Of a stretch of 64,000 nt of DNA, positions 1-13,267 are shown piece after piece. The position numbers and the translations under genes are program-made. Numbering within the stretch: the first letter of the stretch is position 1; each line of letters opens with the position of its first letter. Below the pieces are notes generated by a model, which saw nothing but the letters and a program-made list of their open reading frames with translations, was not told the origin of the DNA and searched no databases. Where the stretch lies: NCBI GenBank assembly GCA_905221605.1, contig CAJNDS010001458.1, positions 188,001 through 252,000 on the forward strand, given 5' to 3'. The stretch is from Symbiodinium natans. Lineage: Eukaryota; Sar; Dinophyceae; Suessiales; Symbiodiniaceae.

Positions 1-1017
1 ACGCAACAAGCCCCCGGGCATTCCATATCCCAACCGTAGTGGCCCTCCACCGAACTAGCCCTAACCTAAGGTCCAGGCCTATTGCGTGCAAACGCAGAAT
101 GCGGGTTTCATCTGCCTGCCGAGCAGAGCCTTTTGCTGAGCCGCGTGCAGATGTCTGGCAGAACTCTCTTGGGGGAACTGGGAAGGTTGGAATTGAAGTC
201 ATGAAGGGATTGATTTTCAGGAGCTTCCTGAGATGCAGAGCAGTGTCAGCTGCTATATCAGCTTTGGATGGCGACGACACACGTCGCAGTCAACGTCCGT
301 GCCCTCTCACGTGGGCTGCAAGAACCTGGCAAGCATAGATCGTCCCAAGGGTCGTGATAGCGGAGCTGTTCGCAGCCCCTTGTGCTGTTTCAGCGCCTGC
401 TCAGGACTATTCGAGCCGTGCGGCACTCGATGTGCTTGGGGCCATGTGATCGTCACGCAGACCCCAACTGTTTGCTGTTTCTGAATAGGCTCTGAGAATG
501 CTCTGACCCTTCCCGAGAGTGGCCTGATGGTTTCAGAGCCCTTGTTGGGGTTAGACACGCAACAAGCCCCCGGGCATCCATATCCCAAACGTAGTGGCCC
601 TCCACCGAACTAGCCCTAACTTAACGTTCAGGCCTATTGCGTGCAAACGCAGAATGCGGGTTTCATGTGCCTGCCGAGCAGAGCCTTTTGCTGAGCCGCG
701 TGCAGATGTCTGGCAGAACTCTCTTTGGGAAACTGGGAAGGTTGGATCTGAAGTCATGAAGGGATTGATTTTCAGGAGCTTCCTGAGATGCAGAGCAGTG
801 TCAGCTGCTGTATCAGCTTTGGATGGCGATGACACACGTCGCAGTCAACGTCAGTGCCCTCTCAAGTGGGCTGCAAGAACCTGGCAAGCATAGATCGTCC
901 CAAGGTTCGTGATAGCGGAGCTGTTCGGAGCCCCTTTTGCTGTTTCAGCGCCTGCTCAGGACTGTTCGAGCCGTGCGGCACTCGATGTGCTTGGGGCCAT
1001 GTGATCGTCACGCAGAC
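1..1017. repeat. A-subunit block 1 (at least 2 copies, left end cut)
   Basis: Two A subunits are visible. The ATGAAGGGATTGATTTTCAG landmark falls at about 201 and 757, a spacing near 555 bp. The first subunit is incomplete on its left because the window begins inside it. The second runs directly into B segment 1. Confidence 0.88.
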
Positions 1018-3249
1018 CCCTGGGCCATGAACACCTAAACGCCACAGAGTACACTTTTGGGAAAAGTGTTGTTCACTGCCTCTGGTATCTGTGCAAGACT
1101 CAGCGGAGGGCTCGAGCAATGGCTTCGACACTCTCCAGCCTCCCCTACCTTACTCCAACAGCGACAAGGGCACTCTGCTTGCGTCGTTGCGATTTCCTGA
1201 CCTTGTGCCGACCTTGCAACGTATGGGGCACAGCACACCACAAGACAGCACCGGAACCCTTCTTTGCAGCTGTCGTCAGACCAGGTTTTTCAGAACATAT
1301 GCATCCGGAACTCCGGTGAGGTGCTCGAGCAAGGCGTTTGGGCTTCGAGTGCCTATGGTATCCGACATCGTGAGGATCTACTGTGCTGTTCAAAGTGCCG
1401 GAGTGACCCAGCGTGCTCTTTCGAGGGAGCGGTAGTCCGATAGACATTTTCTTCGCGGCCACTGGCGCCTTGTTTGCATCGACTGCTACAGGCACTTGCA
1501 CCTGGCTGACCGACAGTGCCACGCCTCCTAGGTCACCCGTCACTGCATCCAGCACCAGGGTAGGGCAGAGCAGCCAGGTCCTTCAAAGCAGCCTTCTTGC
1601 ACAGCTGACTGAGCAGAATGAGTCAGGGTCAGGTCCGTTGGTCCGGCCTTCATCCCTTTGTCCGCACTCCTCCGCGCTATGGCTTCATTGACTGTGAGTC
1701 GGAAGGCTTGTTCATAACGCCCAAAGGGACGTAAGAAGAGTCCAGTTCTGTCTCTCAGTCGTCGCGGGCCAGCCATGGCCAGGCCAGGCGTTCTTCATGC
1801 ACAGTGTGTTGGACGAGACCGGCATAGACGGCATAGACGTGCCATAGTTTGCCTAGCAAGGTCCAAACCTAGGCGGCGTTCCTGCCCTGCACTTGTGATG
1901 CAGGGGTGTGAGAGCCTCTTCCTGGTGAAAGAGCAGCCCCGAGCGTCTTGAGTCAGTGATCAGCACGCGGTCGGCGACAAGGGCGATCTCCTTGCGCTGA
2001 GTATCGTGGTGATGTGCTGACCTTGTGCTGACCTGGCAGCGCCCTCCATGAACTTTGCTGCTTTCAGGCAGAGGCGTGCTGCAGGACAGCGCTGGAGCTT
2101 ATTTTGGCAGCCGTTCCCAGACTGCACGTTTCATACGCATCTGGGACTCCGGTGAGGTGCTCGAGCAAAGCGTTGAGGTTTCGAGTGCCTCTGGTCTCCG
2201 ACATCGTGAGGATCTACTGTGCCGTTCAAAGTGCCGGAGTGACCCAGCGTGCTCTTTCGAGGGAGCGGTAGTCCGATAGACATTTTCTTCGTGGCCACTG
2301 GTGCCTTGCGTGCATCGGCTGCTACAGGCACTTGCACCTGGCTGACCGAAAGTGCCAAACCCCCTAGGTCATCCTTCACCACATCCAGTGCCAGGATGTG
2401 CCAAAGCACCCAGGTCTGTCAGGCCATTGAGCCCGGTTGAGAAGCAGCCTTCTTGCACAGCTTAGTGAGCAGCTGCCGCGCGCTTAGGCTGACAAAGCCC
2501 ACTAATACCAAAATAATTGGGAAATGTAGTTGCGTGTCCTACTCTGCCCTGAAACGTCCTGAGCCGTCTCGCAAAGAAACCCACAGGAGTTGAGATGATA
2601 CAGGAACAGTCCACGATGGCCATGGACTGCCGACATCGCCATCGATGGTCGTGGATTATGACAAATAATCTGCCGGCTTAGCTTCGGTGCCTGTACCAGG
2701 TCCCTTGCACTGCAGAGGGACACCGTACCCTGCAGTACAATTCCGTCATCCGGCCTTCAGCCCTTTGTCCGCACTCCGCCCCGCGGCTGTATGGCTTCGT
2801 TGCCTGGAACATGAGAAGTGGGCAAGCGGAAACAATGCCTGGACCAGAAAGAGCAAGACATGTACCTCTGGTCCCATCGGAGCAGCTTCTTTTATGTACT
2901 CACCTTATCGAACTTTAAACAGTGCTCATGAGACATGCCAGAGCCGTAGAACCAAGGTGGAGCAGCTTCTTTTATGTACTCACCTTATCGAACTTTAAAC
3001 AGTGCTCATGAGACATGCCAGAGCCGTAGAACCAAGGTGCGGCCCGTGCAGGTTCAATGGATCGGGTGCACTGTTAGGGCAGCCCCGCACGCCCTGAATG
3101 AGGATCTGGATTCCACCAAGTGACTGGTCTCCAGGAGATCACTTTCCTGGAATTCTCGCGCGCCACAGACCCGCGCCCTACGCACCTTGACTTGAAGTAC
3201 CGCGTGGTGTGTTTCACACAGGGTGTCTGTCCTTGCTTCGGAAGAGTTC
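1018..3249. repeat. B segment 1 (full-length form)
   Basis: This is the full-length B form, about 2.2 kb. It contains an internal pair of related blocks. Both include TCCGACATCGTGAGGATCT and a shared stretch around GGGAGCGGTAGTCCGATAGA, once near 1360-1530 and again near 2199-2360. It also carries a private 80-bp tandem duplication at 2881-3039. No protein family was recognised in any frame. Confidence 0.85.
2881..3039. repeat. 80-bp tandem duplication private to B segment 1
   Basis: The block starting AGCAGCTTCTTTTATGTACT at 2881 is repeated immediately at 2961 with essentially no change. The other B segments have it once only (for example near 9203 and 12995), so this duplication is recent and specific to this copy. 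Confidence 0.9.
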
Positions 3250-4357
3250 CCAACTGTTTGCTGTTTCTGAATAGGCTCTGAGAATGCTCTGACCCTTCCC
3301 GAGAGTGGCCTGATGGTTTCAGAGCCCTTGTTGGGGTTAGACATGCAACAAACCCCCGGGCATTCCATATCCCAACCGTAGTGGCCCTCCACCGAACCAG
3401 CCCTAACCTAACGTTCAGGCCTATTGCGTGCAAACGCAGAGTGCGGGTTTCATGTGCCTGCCGAGCAGAGCCTTTTGCTGAGCCGCGTGCAGATGTCTGG
3501 CAGAACTCTCTTGGGGGAACTGGGAAGGTTGGATCTGAAGTCATGAAGGGATTGATTTTCAGGGGCTTCCTGAGATGCAGAGTAGTGTCAGCTGCTATAT
3601 CAGCTTTGGATGGCGATGACACACGTCGCAGTCAACGTCAGTGCCCTCTCAAGTGGGCTGCAAGAACCTGGCAAGCATAGATCGTCCCAAGGTTCGTGAT
3701 AGCGGAGCTGTTCGGAGCCCCTTGTGCTGTTTCAGCGCCTGCTCAGGACTATTCGAGCCGTGCGGTACTCGATGTGCTTGGGGCCATGTGATCGTCACGC
3801 AGACCCCAACTGTTTGCTGTTTCTGAATAGGCTCTGAGAATGCTCTGACCCTTCCCGAGACTGGCCTGATGGTTTCAGAGCCCTTGTTGGGGTTAGACAC
3901 GCACAAGCCCCCGGGCATTCCATATCCCAACCGTAGTGGCCCTCCCCGAACTAGCCCGAACCTGACATTCAGGCCTATTGCGTGCAAACGCAGAATGCGG
4001 GTTTCATGTGCCTGCCGAGCAGAGCCTTTTGCTGAGCCGCGTGCAGATGTCTGGCAGAACTCTCTTTGGGAAACTGGGAAGGTTGGATCTGAAGTCATGA
4101 AGGGATTGATTTTCAGGAGCTTCCTGAGATGCAGAGCAGTGTCAGCTGCTGTATCAGCTTTGGATGGCGATGACACACGTCGCAGTCAACGTCAGTGCCC
4201 TCTCAAGTGGGCTGCAAGAACCTGGCAAGCATAGATCGTCCCAAGGTTCGTGATAGCGGAGCTGTTCGGAGCCCCTTTTGCTGTTTCAGCGCCTGCTCAG
4301 GACTGTTCGAGCCGTGCGGCACTCGATGTGCTTGGGGCCATGTGATCGTCACGCAGA
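3250..4357. repeat. A-subunit block 2 (2 copies)
   Basis: Two A subunits lie between B segments 1 and 2. The first is the B-proximal subtype (GAGAGTGGCC, CACCGAACCAGCCC). The second is the distal subtype (GAGACTGGCC, CCCCGAACTAGCCCG). This positional subtyping recurs in later blocks and shows that the repeat evolves as a higher-order unit. Confidence 0.88.
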
Positions 4358-5686
4358 CCCCTGGGCCATGAACACCTAAACGCCACAGAGTACACTTTTG
4401 GGAAAAGTGTTGTTCACTGCCTCTGGTATCTGTGCAAGACTCAGCGGAGGGCTCGAGCAATGGCTTCGACACTCTCCAGCCTCCCCTACCTTACTCCAAC
4501 AGCGACAAGGGCACTCTGCTTGCGTCGTTGCGATTTCCTGACCTTGTGCCGACCTTGCAACGTATGGGGCACAGCACACCACAAGACAGCACCGGAACCC
4601 TTCTTTGCAGCTGTCGTCAGACCAGGTTTTTCAGAACATATGCATCCGGAACTCCGGTGAGGTGCTCGAGCAAGGCGTTTGGGCTTCGAGTGCCTATGGT
4701 CTCCGACATCGTGAGGATCTACTGTGCTGTTCAAAGTGCCGGAGTGACCCAGCGTGCTCTTTCGAGGGAGCGGTAGTCCGATAGACATTTTCTTCGTGGC
4801 CACTGGTGCCTTGCGTGCATCGGCTGCTACAGGCACTTGCACCTGGCTGACCGAAAGTGCCAAACCCCCCAGGTCATCCTTCACCACATCCAGTGCCAGG
4901 ATGTGCCAAAGCACCCAGGTCTGTCAGGCCATTGAGCCCGGTTGAGAAGCAGCCTTCTTGCACAGCTTAGTGAGCAGCTGCCGCGCGCTTAGGCTGACAA
5001 AGCCCACTAATACCAAAATTTGGAAATGTAGTTGCGTGTCCTACTCTGCCCTGAAACGTCCTGAGCCGTCTCGCAAAGAAACCCACAGGAGTTGAGATGA
5101 TACAGGAACAGTCCACGATGGCCATGGACTGCCGACATCGCCATCGATGGTCGTGGATCATGACAAGTAATCTGCCGGCTTAGCTTCGGTGCCTGTACTA
5201 GGTCCCTCGCAGCTGCAGCACTGCAGAGGGACACCGTACTCAGCAGTACAATTCCGTCAGGTCCGGCCTTCAGCCCTTTGTCCGCACTCCGCCCCGCGGC
5301 TGTATGGCTTCGTTGCCTGGAACATGAGAAGTGCAAGCGGAAACAATGCCTGGACCAGAAAGAGCAAGACATGTACCTCTGGTCCCATCGCAGCAGGTTC
5401 CTTGATGTAATCACCTTATCGAACTTAAAAACAGTGCTCATGTGACATGCCAGAGCCGTAGAACCACGGTGCGGGACGTCAGATGTACGTTCAATGGATC
5501 GGGTGCACTGTTAGGGCAGCCCCGCACGCCCTGAATGAGGATCTGGATTCCACCAAGTGACTGGTCTCCAGGAGATCACTTTCCTGGAATTCTCGCGCGC
5601 CACAGACCCGCGCCCTACGCACCTTGACTTGAAGTACCGCGTGGTGTGTTTCACACAGGGTGTCTGTCCTTGCTTCGGAAGAGTTC
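4358..5686. repeat. B segment 2 (internally deleted form)
   Basis: This copy is only about 1.33 kb. It follows the full-length form up to GGGAGCGGTAGTCCGATAGA near 4780. It then continues with sequence equivalent to the second internal block of B1 (TTCGTGGCCACTGGTGCC rather than TTCGCGGCCACTGGCGCC). The roughly 0.84 kb between the two internal blocks is missing, as expected from recombination between them. Confidence 0.88.
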
Positions 5687-7344
5687 CCAACTGTTTGCTG
5701 TTTCTGAATAGGCTCTGAGAATGCTCTGACCCTTCCCGAGAGTGGCCTGATGGTTTCAGAGCCCTTGTTGGGGTTAGACATGCAACAAGCCCCCGAGCAT
5801 TCCATGTCCCAACCGTAGTGGCCCTCCACCGAACCAGCCCTAACCTAACGTTCAGGCCTATTGCGTGCAAACGCAGAATGCGGGTTTCATTTGCCTGCCG
5901 AGCAGAGCCTTTTGCTGAGCCGCGTGCAGATGTCTGGCAGAACTCTCTTGGGGGAACTGGGAAGGTTGGATCTGAAGTCATGAAGGGATTGATTTTCAGG
6001 AGCTTCCTGAGATGCAGAGTAGTGTCAGCTGCTATATCAGCTTTGGATGGCGACGACACACGTCGCAGTCAACGTCAGTGCCCTCTCAAGTGGGCTGCAA
6101 GAACCTGGCAAGCATAGATCGTCCCAAGGTTCGTGATAGCGGAGCTGTTCGGAGCCCCTTGTGCTGTTTCAGCGCCTGCTCAGGACTATTCGAGCCGTGC
6201 TCGATGTGCTTGGGGCCATGTGATCGTCACGCAGACCCCAACTGTTTGCTGGTTCTGAATAGGCTCTGAGAATGCTCTGACCCTTCCCGAGACTGGCCTG
6301 ATGGTTTCAGAGCCCTTGTTGGGGTTAGACACGCACAAGCTCCCGGGCATTCCATATCCCAACCGTAGTGGCCCTCCCCGAACTAGCCCGAACCTGACGT
6401 TCAGGCCTATTGCGTGCAAACGCAGAATGCGGGTTTCATTTGCCTGCCGAGCAGAGCCTTTTGCTGAGCCGCGTGCAGATGTCTGGCAGAACTCTCTTGG
6501 GGGAACTGGGAAGGTTGGATCTGAAGTCATGAAGGGATTGATTTTCAGGAGCTTCCTGAGATGCAGAGCAGTGTCAGCTGCTATATCAGCTTTGGATGGC
6601 GACGACACACGTCGCAGTCAACGCCAGTGCCCTCTCAAGTGGGCTGCAAGAACCTGGCAAGCATAGATCGTCCCAAGGTTCGTGATAGCGGAGCTGTTCG
6701 GAGCCCCTTGTGCTGTTTCAGCGCCTGCTCAGGACCATTCGAGCCGTGCGGTACTCGATGTGCTTGGGGCCATGTGATCGTCACGCAGACCCCAACTGTT
6801 TGCTGTTTCTGAATAGGCTCTGAGAATGCTCTGACCCTTCCCGAGACTGGCCTGATGGTTTCAGAGCCCTTGTTGGGGTTAGACACGCACAAGCCCCCGG
6901 GCATTCCATATCCCAACCGTAGTGGCCCTCCCCGAACTAGCCCGAACCTGACGTTCAGGCCTATTGCGTGCAAACGCAGAATGCGGGTTTCATTTGCCTG
7001 CCGAGCAGAGCCTTTTGCTGAGCCGCGTGCAGATGTCTGGCAGAACTCTCTTGGGGGAACTGGGAAGGTTGGATCTGAAGTCGTGAAGGGATTGATTTTC
7101 AGGAGCTTCCTGAGATGCAGAGTAGTGTCAGCTGCTATATCAGCTTTGGATGGCGATGACACACGTCGCAGTCAACGTCAGTGCCCTCTCAAGTGGGCTG
7201 CAAGAACCTGGCAAGCATAGATCGTCCCAAGGTTCGTGATAGCGGAGCTGTTCGAAGCCCCTTGTGCTGTTTCAGCGCCTGCTCAGGACTATTCGAGCCG
7301 TGCGGCACTCGATGTGCTTGGGGCCATGTGATCGTCACGCAGAC
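5687..7344. repeat. A-subunit block 3 (3 copies)
   Basis: Three A subunits of about 554 bp. The first is the B-proximal subtype and the next two are the distal subtype. They differ from one another by scattered single-base changes and short indels, such as a 7-base loss near 6200. No coding function recognised. Confidence 0.88.
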
Positions 7345-9487
7345 CCCTGGGCCATGAACACTTAAACGCCACGGAGTACACTTTTGGGAAAAGTGTTGTT
7401 CACTGCCTCTGGTATCTGTGCAAGACTCAGCGGAGGGCTCGAGCAATGGCTTCGACACTCTCCAGCCTCCCCTACCTTACTCCAACAGCGACAAGGGCAC
7501 TCTGCTTGCGTCGTTGCGATTTCCTGACCTTGTGCCGACCTTGCAACGTATGGGGCACAGCACACCACAAGACAGCACCGGAACCCTTCTTTGCAGCTGT
7601 CGTCAGATCAGGTTTTTGAGAACATCTGCATCCGGAACTCCGGTGAGGTGCTCGAGCAAGGCGTTTGGGCTTCGAGTGCCTCTGGTCTCCGACATCGTGA
7701 GGATCTACTGTGCTGTTCAAAGTGCCGGAGTGACCCAGCGTGCTCTTTCGAGGGAGCGGTAGTCCGATAGACACTTTCTTCGCGGCCACTGGCCCCTTTT
7801 TTGCATCGACTGCTACAGGCACTTGCACCTGGCTGACCGACAGTGCCACGCCTCCTAGGTCACCCGTCACCGCATCCAGCACCAGGGTAGGGCAGAGCAG
7901 CCAGGTCCTTCAAAGCAGCCTTCTTGCACAGCTGACTGAGCAGAATGAGTCAAGGTCAGGTCCGTTGGTCCGGCCTTCATCCCTTTATCCGCACTCCGCC
8001 GCGCTATGGCTTCATTGCCTGTGAGTCGGAAGGCCTGTTCATAACGCGCAAGGCGACATAAGAAGAGTCCAGTTCTCTGGCTCAGTCGTTGCGGGCCAGC
8101 CGGCCCGGCGTTCTTCATGCACAGTGTGTTGGACGAGACCGGCATAGACGTGCCATAGTTTGCCTAGCAAGGTCTAAACCTAGGCGGCGTTCCTGCCCTG
8201 CACTTGTGATGCAGGGTGTGAGAGCCTCTTCCTGGTGAAAGAGCAGCCCCGAGCGTCTTGAGTCAGTGATCAGCACGCGCTCGGCGACAAGGGCGATCTC
8301 CTTGCGCTGAGTATCGTGGTGATGTGCTGACCTTGTGCTGACCTGGCAGCGCCCTCCATGAACTTTGCTGCTTTCAGGCAGAGGGCGCGCTGCAGGACAG
8401 CGCTGGAGCTTATTTTGGCAGCCGTTCCCAGACTGCACGTTTCATACGCATCTGGGACTCCGGTGAGGTGCTCGAGCAAAGCGTTGAGGTTTCGAGTGCC
8501 TATGGTCTCCGACATCGTGAGGATCTACTGTGCTGTTCAAAGTGCCGGAGTGACCCAGCGTGCTGTTTCGAGGGAGCGGTAGTCCGATAGACATTTTCTT
8601 CGTGGCCACTGGTGCCTTGCGTGCATCGGCTGCTACAGGCACTTGCACCTGGCTGACCGAAAGTGCCAAACCCCCCAGGTCATCCTTCACCACATCCAGT
8701 GCCAGGATGTGCCAAAGCACCCAGGTCTGTCAGGCCATTGAGCCCGGTTGAGAAGCAGCCTTCTTGCACCGCTTAGTGAGCAGCTGCCGCGCGCTTAGGC
8801 TGACAAAGCCCACTAATACCAAAATAATTGGGAAATGTAGTTGCGTGTCCTACTCTGCCCTGAAACGTCCTGAGCCGTCTCGCAAAGAAACCCACAGGAG
8901 TTGAGATGATACAGGAACAGTCCACGATGGCCATGGACTGCCGACAGCGCCATCGATGGTCGTGGATTATGACAAGTAATCTGCCGGCTTAGCTTCGGTG
9001 CCTGTACTAGGTCCCTCGCAGCTGCAGCACTGCAGAGGGACACCGTACCCAGCAGTACAATTCCGTCAGGTCCGGCCTTCAGCCTTTTGTCCGCACTCCG
9101 CCCCGCGGCTGTATGGCTTCGTTGCCTGGAACATGAGAAGTGGGCAAGCGGAAACAATGCCTGGACCAGAAAGAGCAAGACATGTACCTCTGGTCCCATC
9201 GGAGCAGCTTCTTTTATGTACTCACCTTATCGAACTTTAAACAGTGCTCATGAGACATGCCTGAGCCGTAGAACCAAGGTGCGGCCCGTGTAGGTTCAAT
9301 GGATCGGGTGCACTGTTAGGGCAGCCCCCACGCCCTGAATTAGGATCTGGATTCCACCAAGTGACTGGTCTCCAGGAGATCACTTTCCTGGAATTCTCGC
9401 GCGCCACAGACCCGCGCCCTACGCACCTTGACTTGAAGTACCGCGTGGTGTGTTTCACACAGGGTGTCTGTCCTTGCTTCGGAAGAG
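7345..9487. repeat. B segment 3 (full-length form)
   Basis: A full-length B copy of about 2.14 kb with both internal related blocks (near 7690-7850 and 8510-8670). It shares the CTGGCCCCTTTTTTGCATCG variant near 7790 with B segment 4, pointing to recent common origin of these two copies. Confidence 0.85.
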
Positions 9488-11119
9488 TTCCCAACTGTTT
9501 GCTGTTTCTGAATAGGCTCTGAGAATGCTCTGACCCTTCCCGAGAGTGGCCTGATGGTTTCAGAGCCCTTGTTGGGGTTAGACATGCAACAAGCCCCCGG
9601 GCATTCCATATCCCAACCGTAGTGGCCCTCCACCGAACCAGCCCTAACCTAACGTGTTTCATGCGCCTGCCGAGCAGAGCCTTTTGCTGAGCCGCGTGCA
9701 GATGTCTGGCAGAACTCTCTTGGGGGAACTGGGAAGGTTGGATCTGAAGTCATGAAGGGGTTGATTTTCAGGAGCTTCCTGAGATGCAGAGCCGTGTCAT
9801 CTGCTATATCAGCCTTGGATGGCGACGACACAAGTCGCAGTCAACGTCAGTGCCCTCTCAAGTGGGCTGCAAGAACCTGGCAAGCATAGATCGTCCCAAG
9901 GTTCGTGATAGCGGAGCTGTTCGGAGCCCCTTGTGCTGTTTCAGCGCCTGCTCAGGACTATTCGAGCCGTGCGGTGCTCGATGTGCTTGGGGCCATGTGA
10001 TCGTCACGCAGACCCCAGCTGTTTGCTGTTTCTGAATAGGCTCTGAGAATGCTCTGACCCTTCCCGAGACTGGCCTGATGGTTTCAGAGCCCTTGTTGGG
10101 GTTAGACACGCACAAGCCCCCGGGCATTCCATATCCCAACCGTAGTGGCCCTCCCCGAACTTGCCCGAACCTGACGTTCAGGCTTATTGCGTGCAAACGC
10201 AGAATGCGGGTTTCATTTGCCTGCCGAGCAGAGCCTTTTGCTGAGCCGCGTGCAGATGTCTGGCAGAACTCTCTTGGGGGAACTGGGAAGGTTGGATCTG
10301 AAGTCATGAAGGGATTGATTTTCAGGGGCTTCCTGAGATGCAGAGTAGTGTCAGCTGCTATATCAGCTTTGGATGGCGATGACACACGTCGCAGTCAACG
10401 TCAGTGCCCTCTCAAGTGGGCTGCAAGAACCTGGCAAGCATAGATCGTCCCAAGGTTCGTGATAGCGGAGCTGTTCGGAGCCCCTTGTGCTGTTTCAGCG
10501 CCTGCTCAGGACTATTCGAGCCGTGCGGTACTCGATGTGCTTGGGGCCATGTGATCGTCACGCAGACCCCAACTGTTTGCTGTTTCTGAATAGGCTCTGA
10601 GAATGCTCTGACCCTTCCCGAGACTGGCCTGATGGTTTCAGAGCCCTTGTTGGGGTTAGACACGCGCAAGCCCCCGGGCATTCCATATCCCAACCGTAGT
10701 GGCCCTCCCCGAACTAGCCCAACCTGACGTTCAGGCCTATTGCGTGCAAACGCAGAATGCGGGTTTCATTTGCCTGCCGAGCAGAGCCTTTTGCTGAGCC
10801 GCGTGCAGATGTCTGGCAGAACTCTCTTGGGGGAACTGGGAAGGTTGGATCTGAAGTCATGAAGGGATTGATTTTCAGGAGCTTCCTGAGATGCAGAGTA
10901 GTGTCAGCTGCTATATCAGCTTTGGATGGCGATGACACACGTCGCAGTCAACGTCAGTGCCCTCTCAAGTGGGCTGCAAGAACCTGGCAAGCATAGATCG
11001 TCCCAAGGTTCGTGATAGCGGAGCTGTTCGGAGCCCCTTGTGCTGTTTCAGCGCCTGCTCAGGACTATTCGAGCCGTGCGGTACTCGATGTGCTTGGGGC
11101 CATGTGATCGTCACGCAGA
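9488..11119. repeat. A-subunit block 4 (3 copies)
   Basis: Three A subunits. The first lacks about 33 bp just after CCTAACCTAACG (near 9655), removing the TCAGGCCTATTGCGTGC region present in other subunits. The same deletion is found in the first subunit of block 5, so the two blocks descend from one deleted parent. Confidence 0.88.
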
Positions 11120-13267
11120 CCCCTGGGCCATGAACACCTAAACGCCACGGAGTACACTTTTGGGAAAAGTGTTGTTCACTGCCTCTGGTATCTGTGCAAG
11201 ACTCAGCGGAGGGCTCGAGCAATGGCTTCGACACTCTCCAGCCTCCCCTACCTTACTCCAACAGCGACAAAGGCACTCTGCTTGCGTCGTTGCGATTTCC
11301 TGACCTTGTGCCGACCTTGCAACGTATGGGGCACAGCACACCACAAGACAGCCCCGGAACCCTTCTTTGCAGCTGTCGTCAGACCAGGTTTTTGAGAACA
11401 TCTGCATCCGGAACTCCGGTGAGGTGCTCGAGCAAGGCGTTTGGGCTTCGAGTGCCTCTGGTCTCCGACATCGTGAGGATCTACTGTGCTGTTCAAAGTG
11501 CCGGAGTGACCCAGCGTGCTCTTTCGAGGGAGCGGTAGTCCGATAGACACTTTCTTCGCGGCCACTGGCCCCTTTTTTTGCATCGACTGCAACAGGCACT
11601 TGCACCTGGCTGACCGACAGTGCCACGCCTCCTAGGTCACCCGTCACCGCATCCAGCACCAGGGTAGGGCAGAGCAGCCAGGTCCTTCAAAGCAGCCTTC
11701 TTGCACAGCTGACTGAGCAGAATGAGTCAGGGTCAGGTCCGTTGGTCCGGCCTTCATCCCTTTATCCGCACTCCGCCGCGCTATGGCTTCATTGCCTGTG
11801 AGTCGGAAGGCCTGTTCATAACGCGCAAGGCGACATAAGAAGAGTCCAGTTCTCTGGCTCAGTGGTTGCGGGCCAGCCGGCCCGGCGTTCTTCATGCACA
11901 GTGTGTTGGACGAGACCGGCATAGACGTGCCATAGTTTGCCTAGCAAGGTCCAAACCTAGGCGGCGTTCCTGCCCTGCACTTGTGATGCAGGGGTGTGAG
12001 AGCCTCTTCCTGGTGAAAGAGCAGCCCCGAGCGTCTTGAGTCAGTGATCAGCACGCGCTCGGCGCCAAGGGCGATCTCCTTGCGCTGAGTATCGTGGTGA
12101 TGTGCTGACCTTGTGCTGACCTGGCAGCGCCCTCCATGAACTTTGCTGCTTTCAGGCAGAGGGCGCGCTGCAGGACAGCGCTGGAGCTTATTTTGGCAGC
12201 CGTTCCCAGACTGCACGTTTCATACGCATCTGGGACTCCGGTGAGGTGCTCGAGCATAGCGTTGAGGTTAAAGCGTTGAGGTTTCGAGTGCCTATGGTCT
12301 CCGACATCGTGAGGATCTACTGTGCTGTTCAAAGTGCCGGAGTGACCCAGCGTGCTGTTTCGAGGGAGCGGTAGTCCGATAGACATTTTCTTCGTGGCCA
12401 CTGGTGCCTTGCGTGCATCGGCTGCTACAGGCACTTGCACCTGGCTGACCGAAAGTGCCAAACCCCCTAGGTCATCCTTCACCACATCCAGTGCCAGGAT
12501 GTGCCAAAGCACCCAGGTCTGTCAGGCCATTGAGCCCGGTTGAGAAGCAGCCTTCTTGCACAGCTTAGTGAGCAGCTGCCGCGCGCTTAGGCTGACAAAG
12601 CCCACTAATACCAAAATTGGGAAATGTAGTTGTGTGTCCTCCTCTGCCCTGAAACGTCCTGAGCCGTCTCGCAAAGAAACCCACAGGAGTTGAGATGATA
12701 CAGGAACAGTCCACGATGGCCATGGACTGCCGACATCGCCATCGATGGTCGTGGATTATGACAAGTAATCTGCCGGCTTAGCTTCGGTGCCTGTACTAGG
12801 TCACTCGCAGCTGCAGCACTGCAGAGGGACACCGTACTCAGCAGTACAATTCCGTCAGGTCCGGCCTTCAGCCTTTTGTCCGCACTCCGCCCCGCGGCTG
12901 TATGGCTTCGTTGCCTGGAACATGAGAAGTGGGCAAGCGGAAACAATGCCTGGACCAGAAAGAGCAAGACATGTACCTCTGGTCCCATCGGAGCAGCTTC
13001 TTTTATGTACTCACCTTATCGAACTTTAAACAGTGCTCATGAGACATGCCAGAGCCGTAGAACCAAGGTGCGGCCCGTGTAGGTTCAATGGATCGGGTGC
13101 ACTGTTAGGGCAGCCCCGCACGCCCTGAATTAGGATCTGGATTCCACCAAGTGACTGGTCTCCAGGAGATCACTTTCCTGGAATTCTCGCGCGCCACAGA
13201 CCCGCGCCCTACGCACCTTGACTTGAAGTACCGTGTGGTGTGTTTCACACGGGGTGTCTGTCCTTGC
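11120..13267. repeat. B segment 4 (full-length form)
   Basis: A full-length B copy of about 2.15 kb, closest to B segment 3 by shared variants. It has a private short duplication near 12260-12285, where AGCGTTGAGGTT occurs twice in succession. No protein family recognised. Confidence 0.85.
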
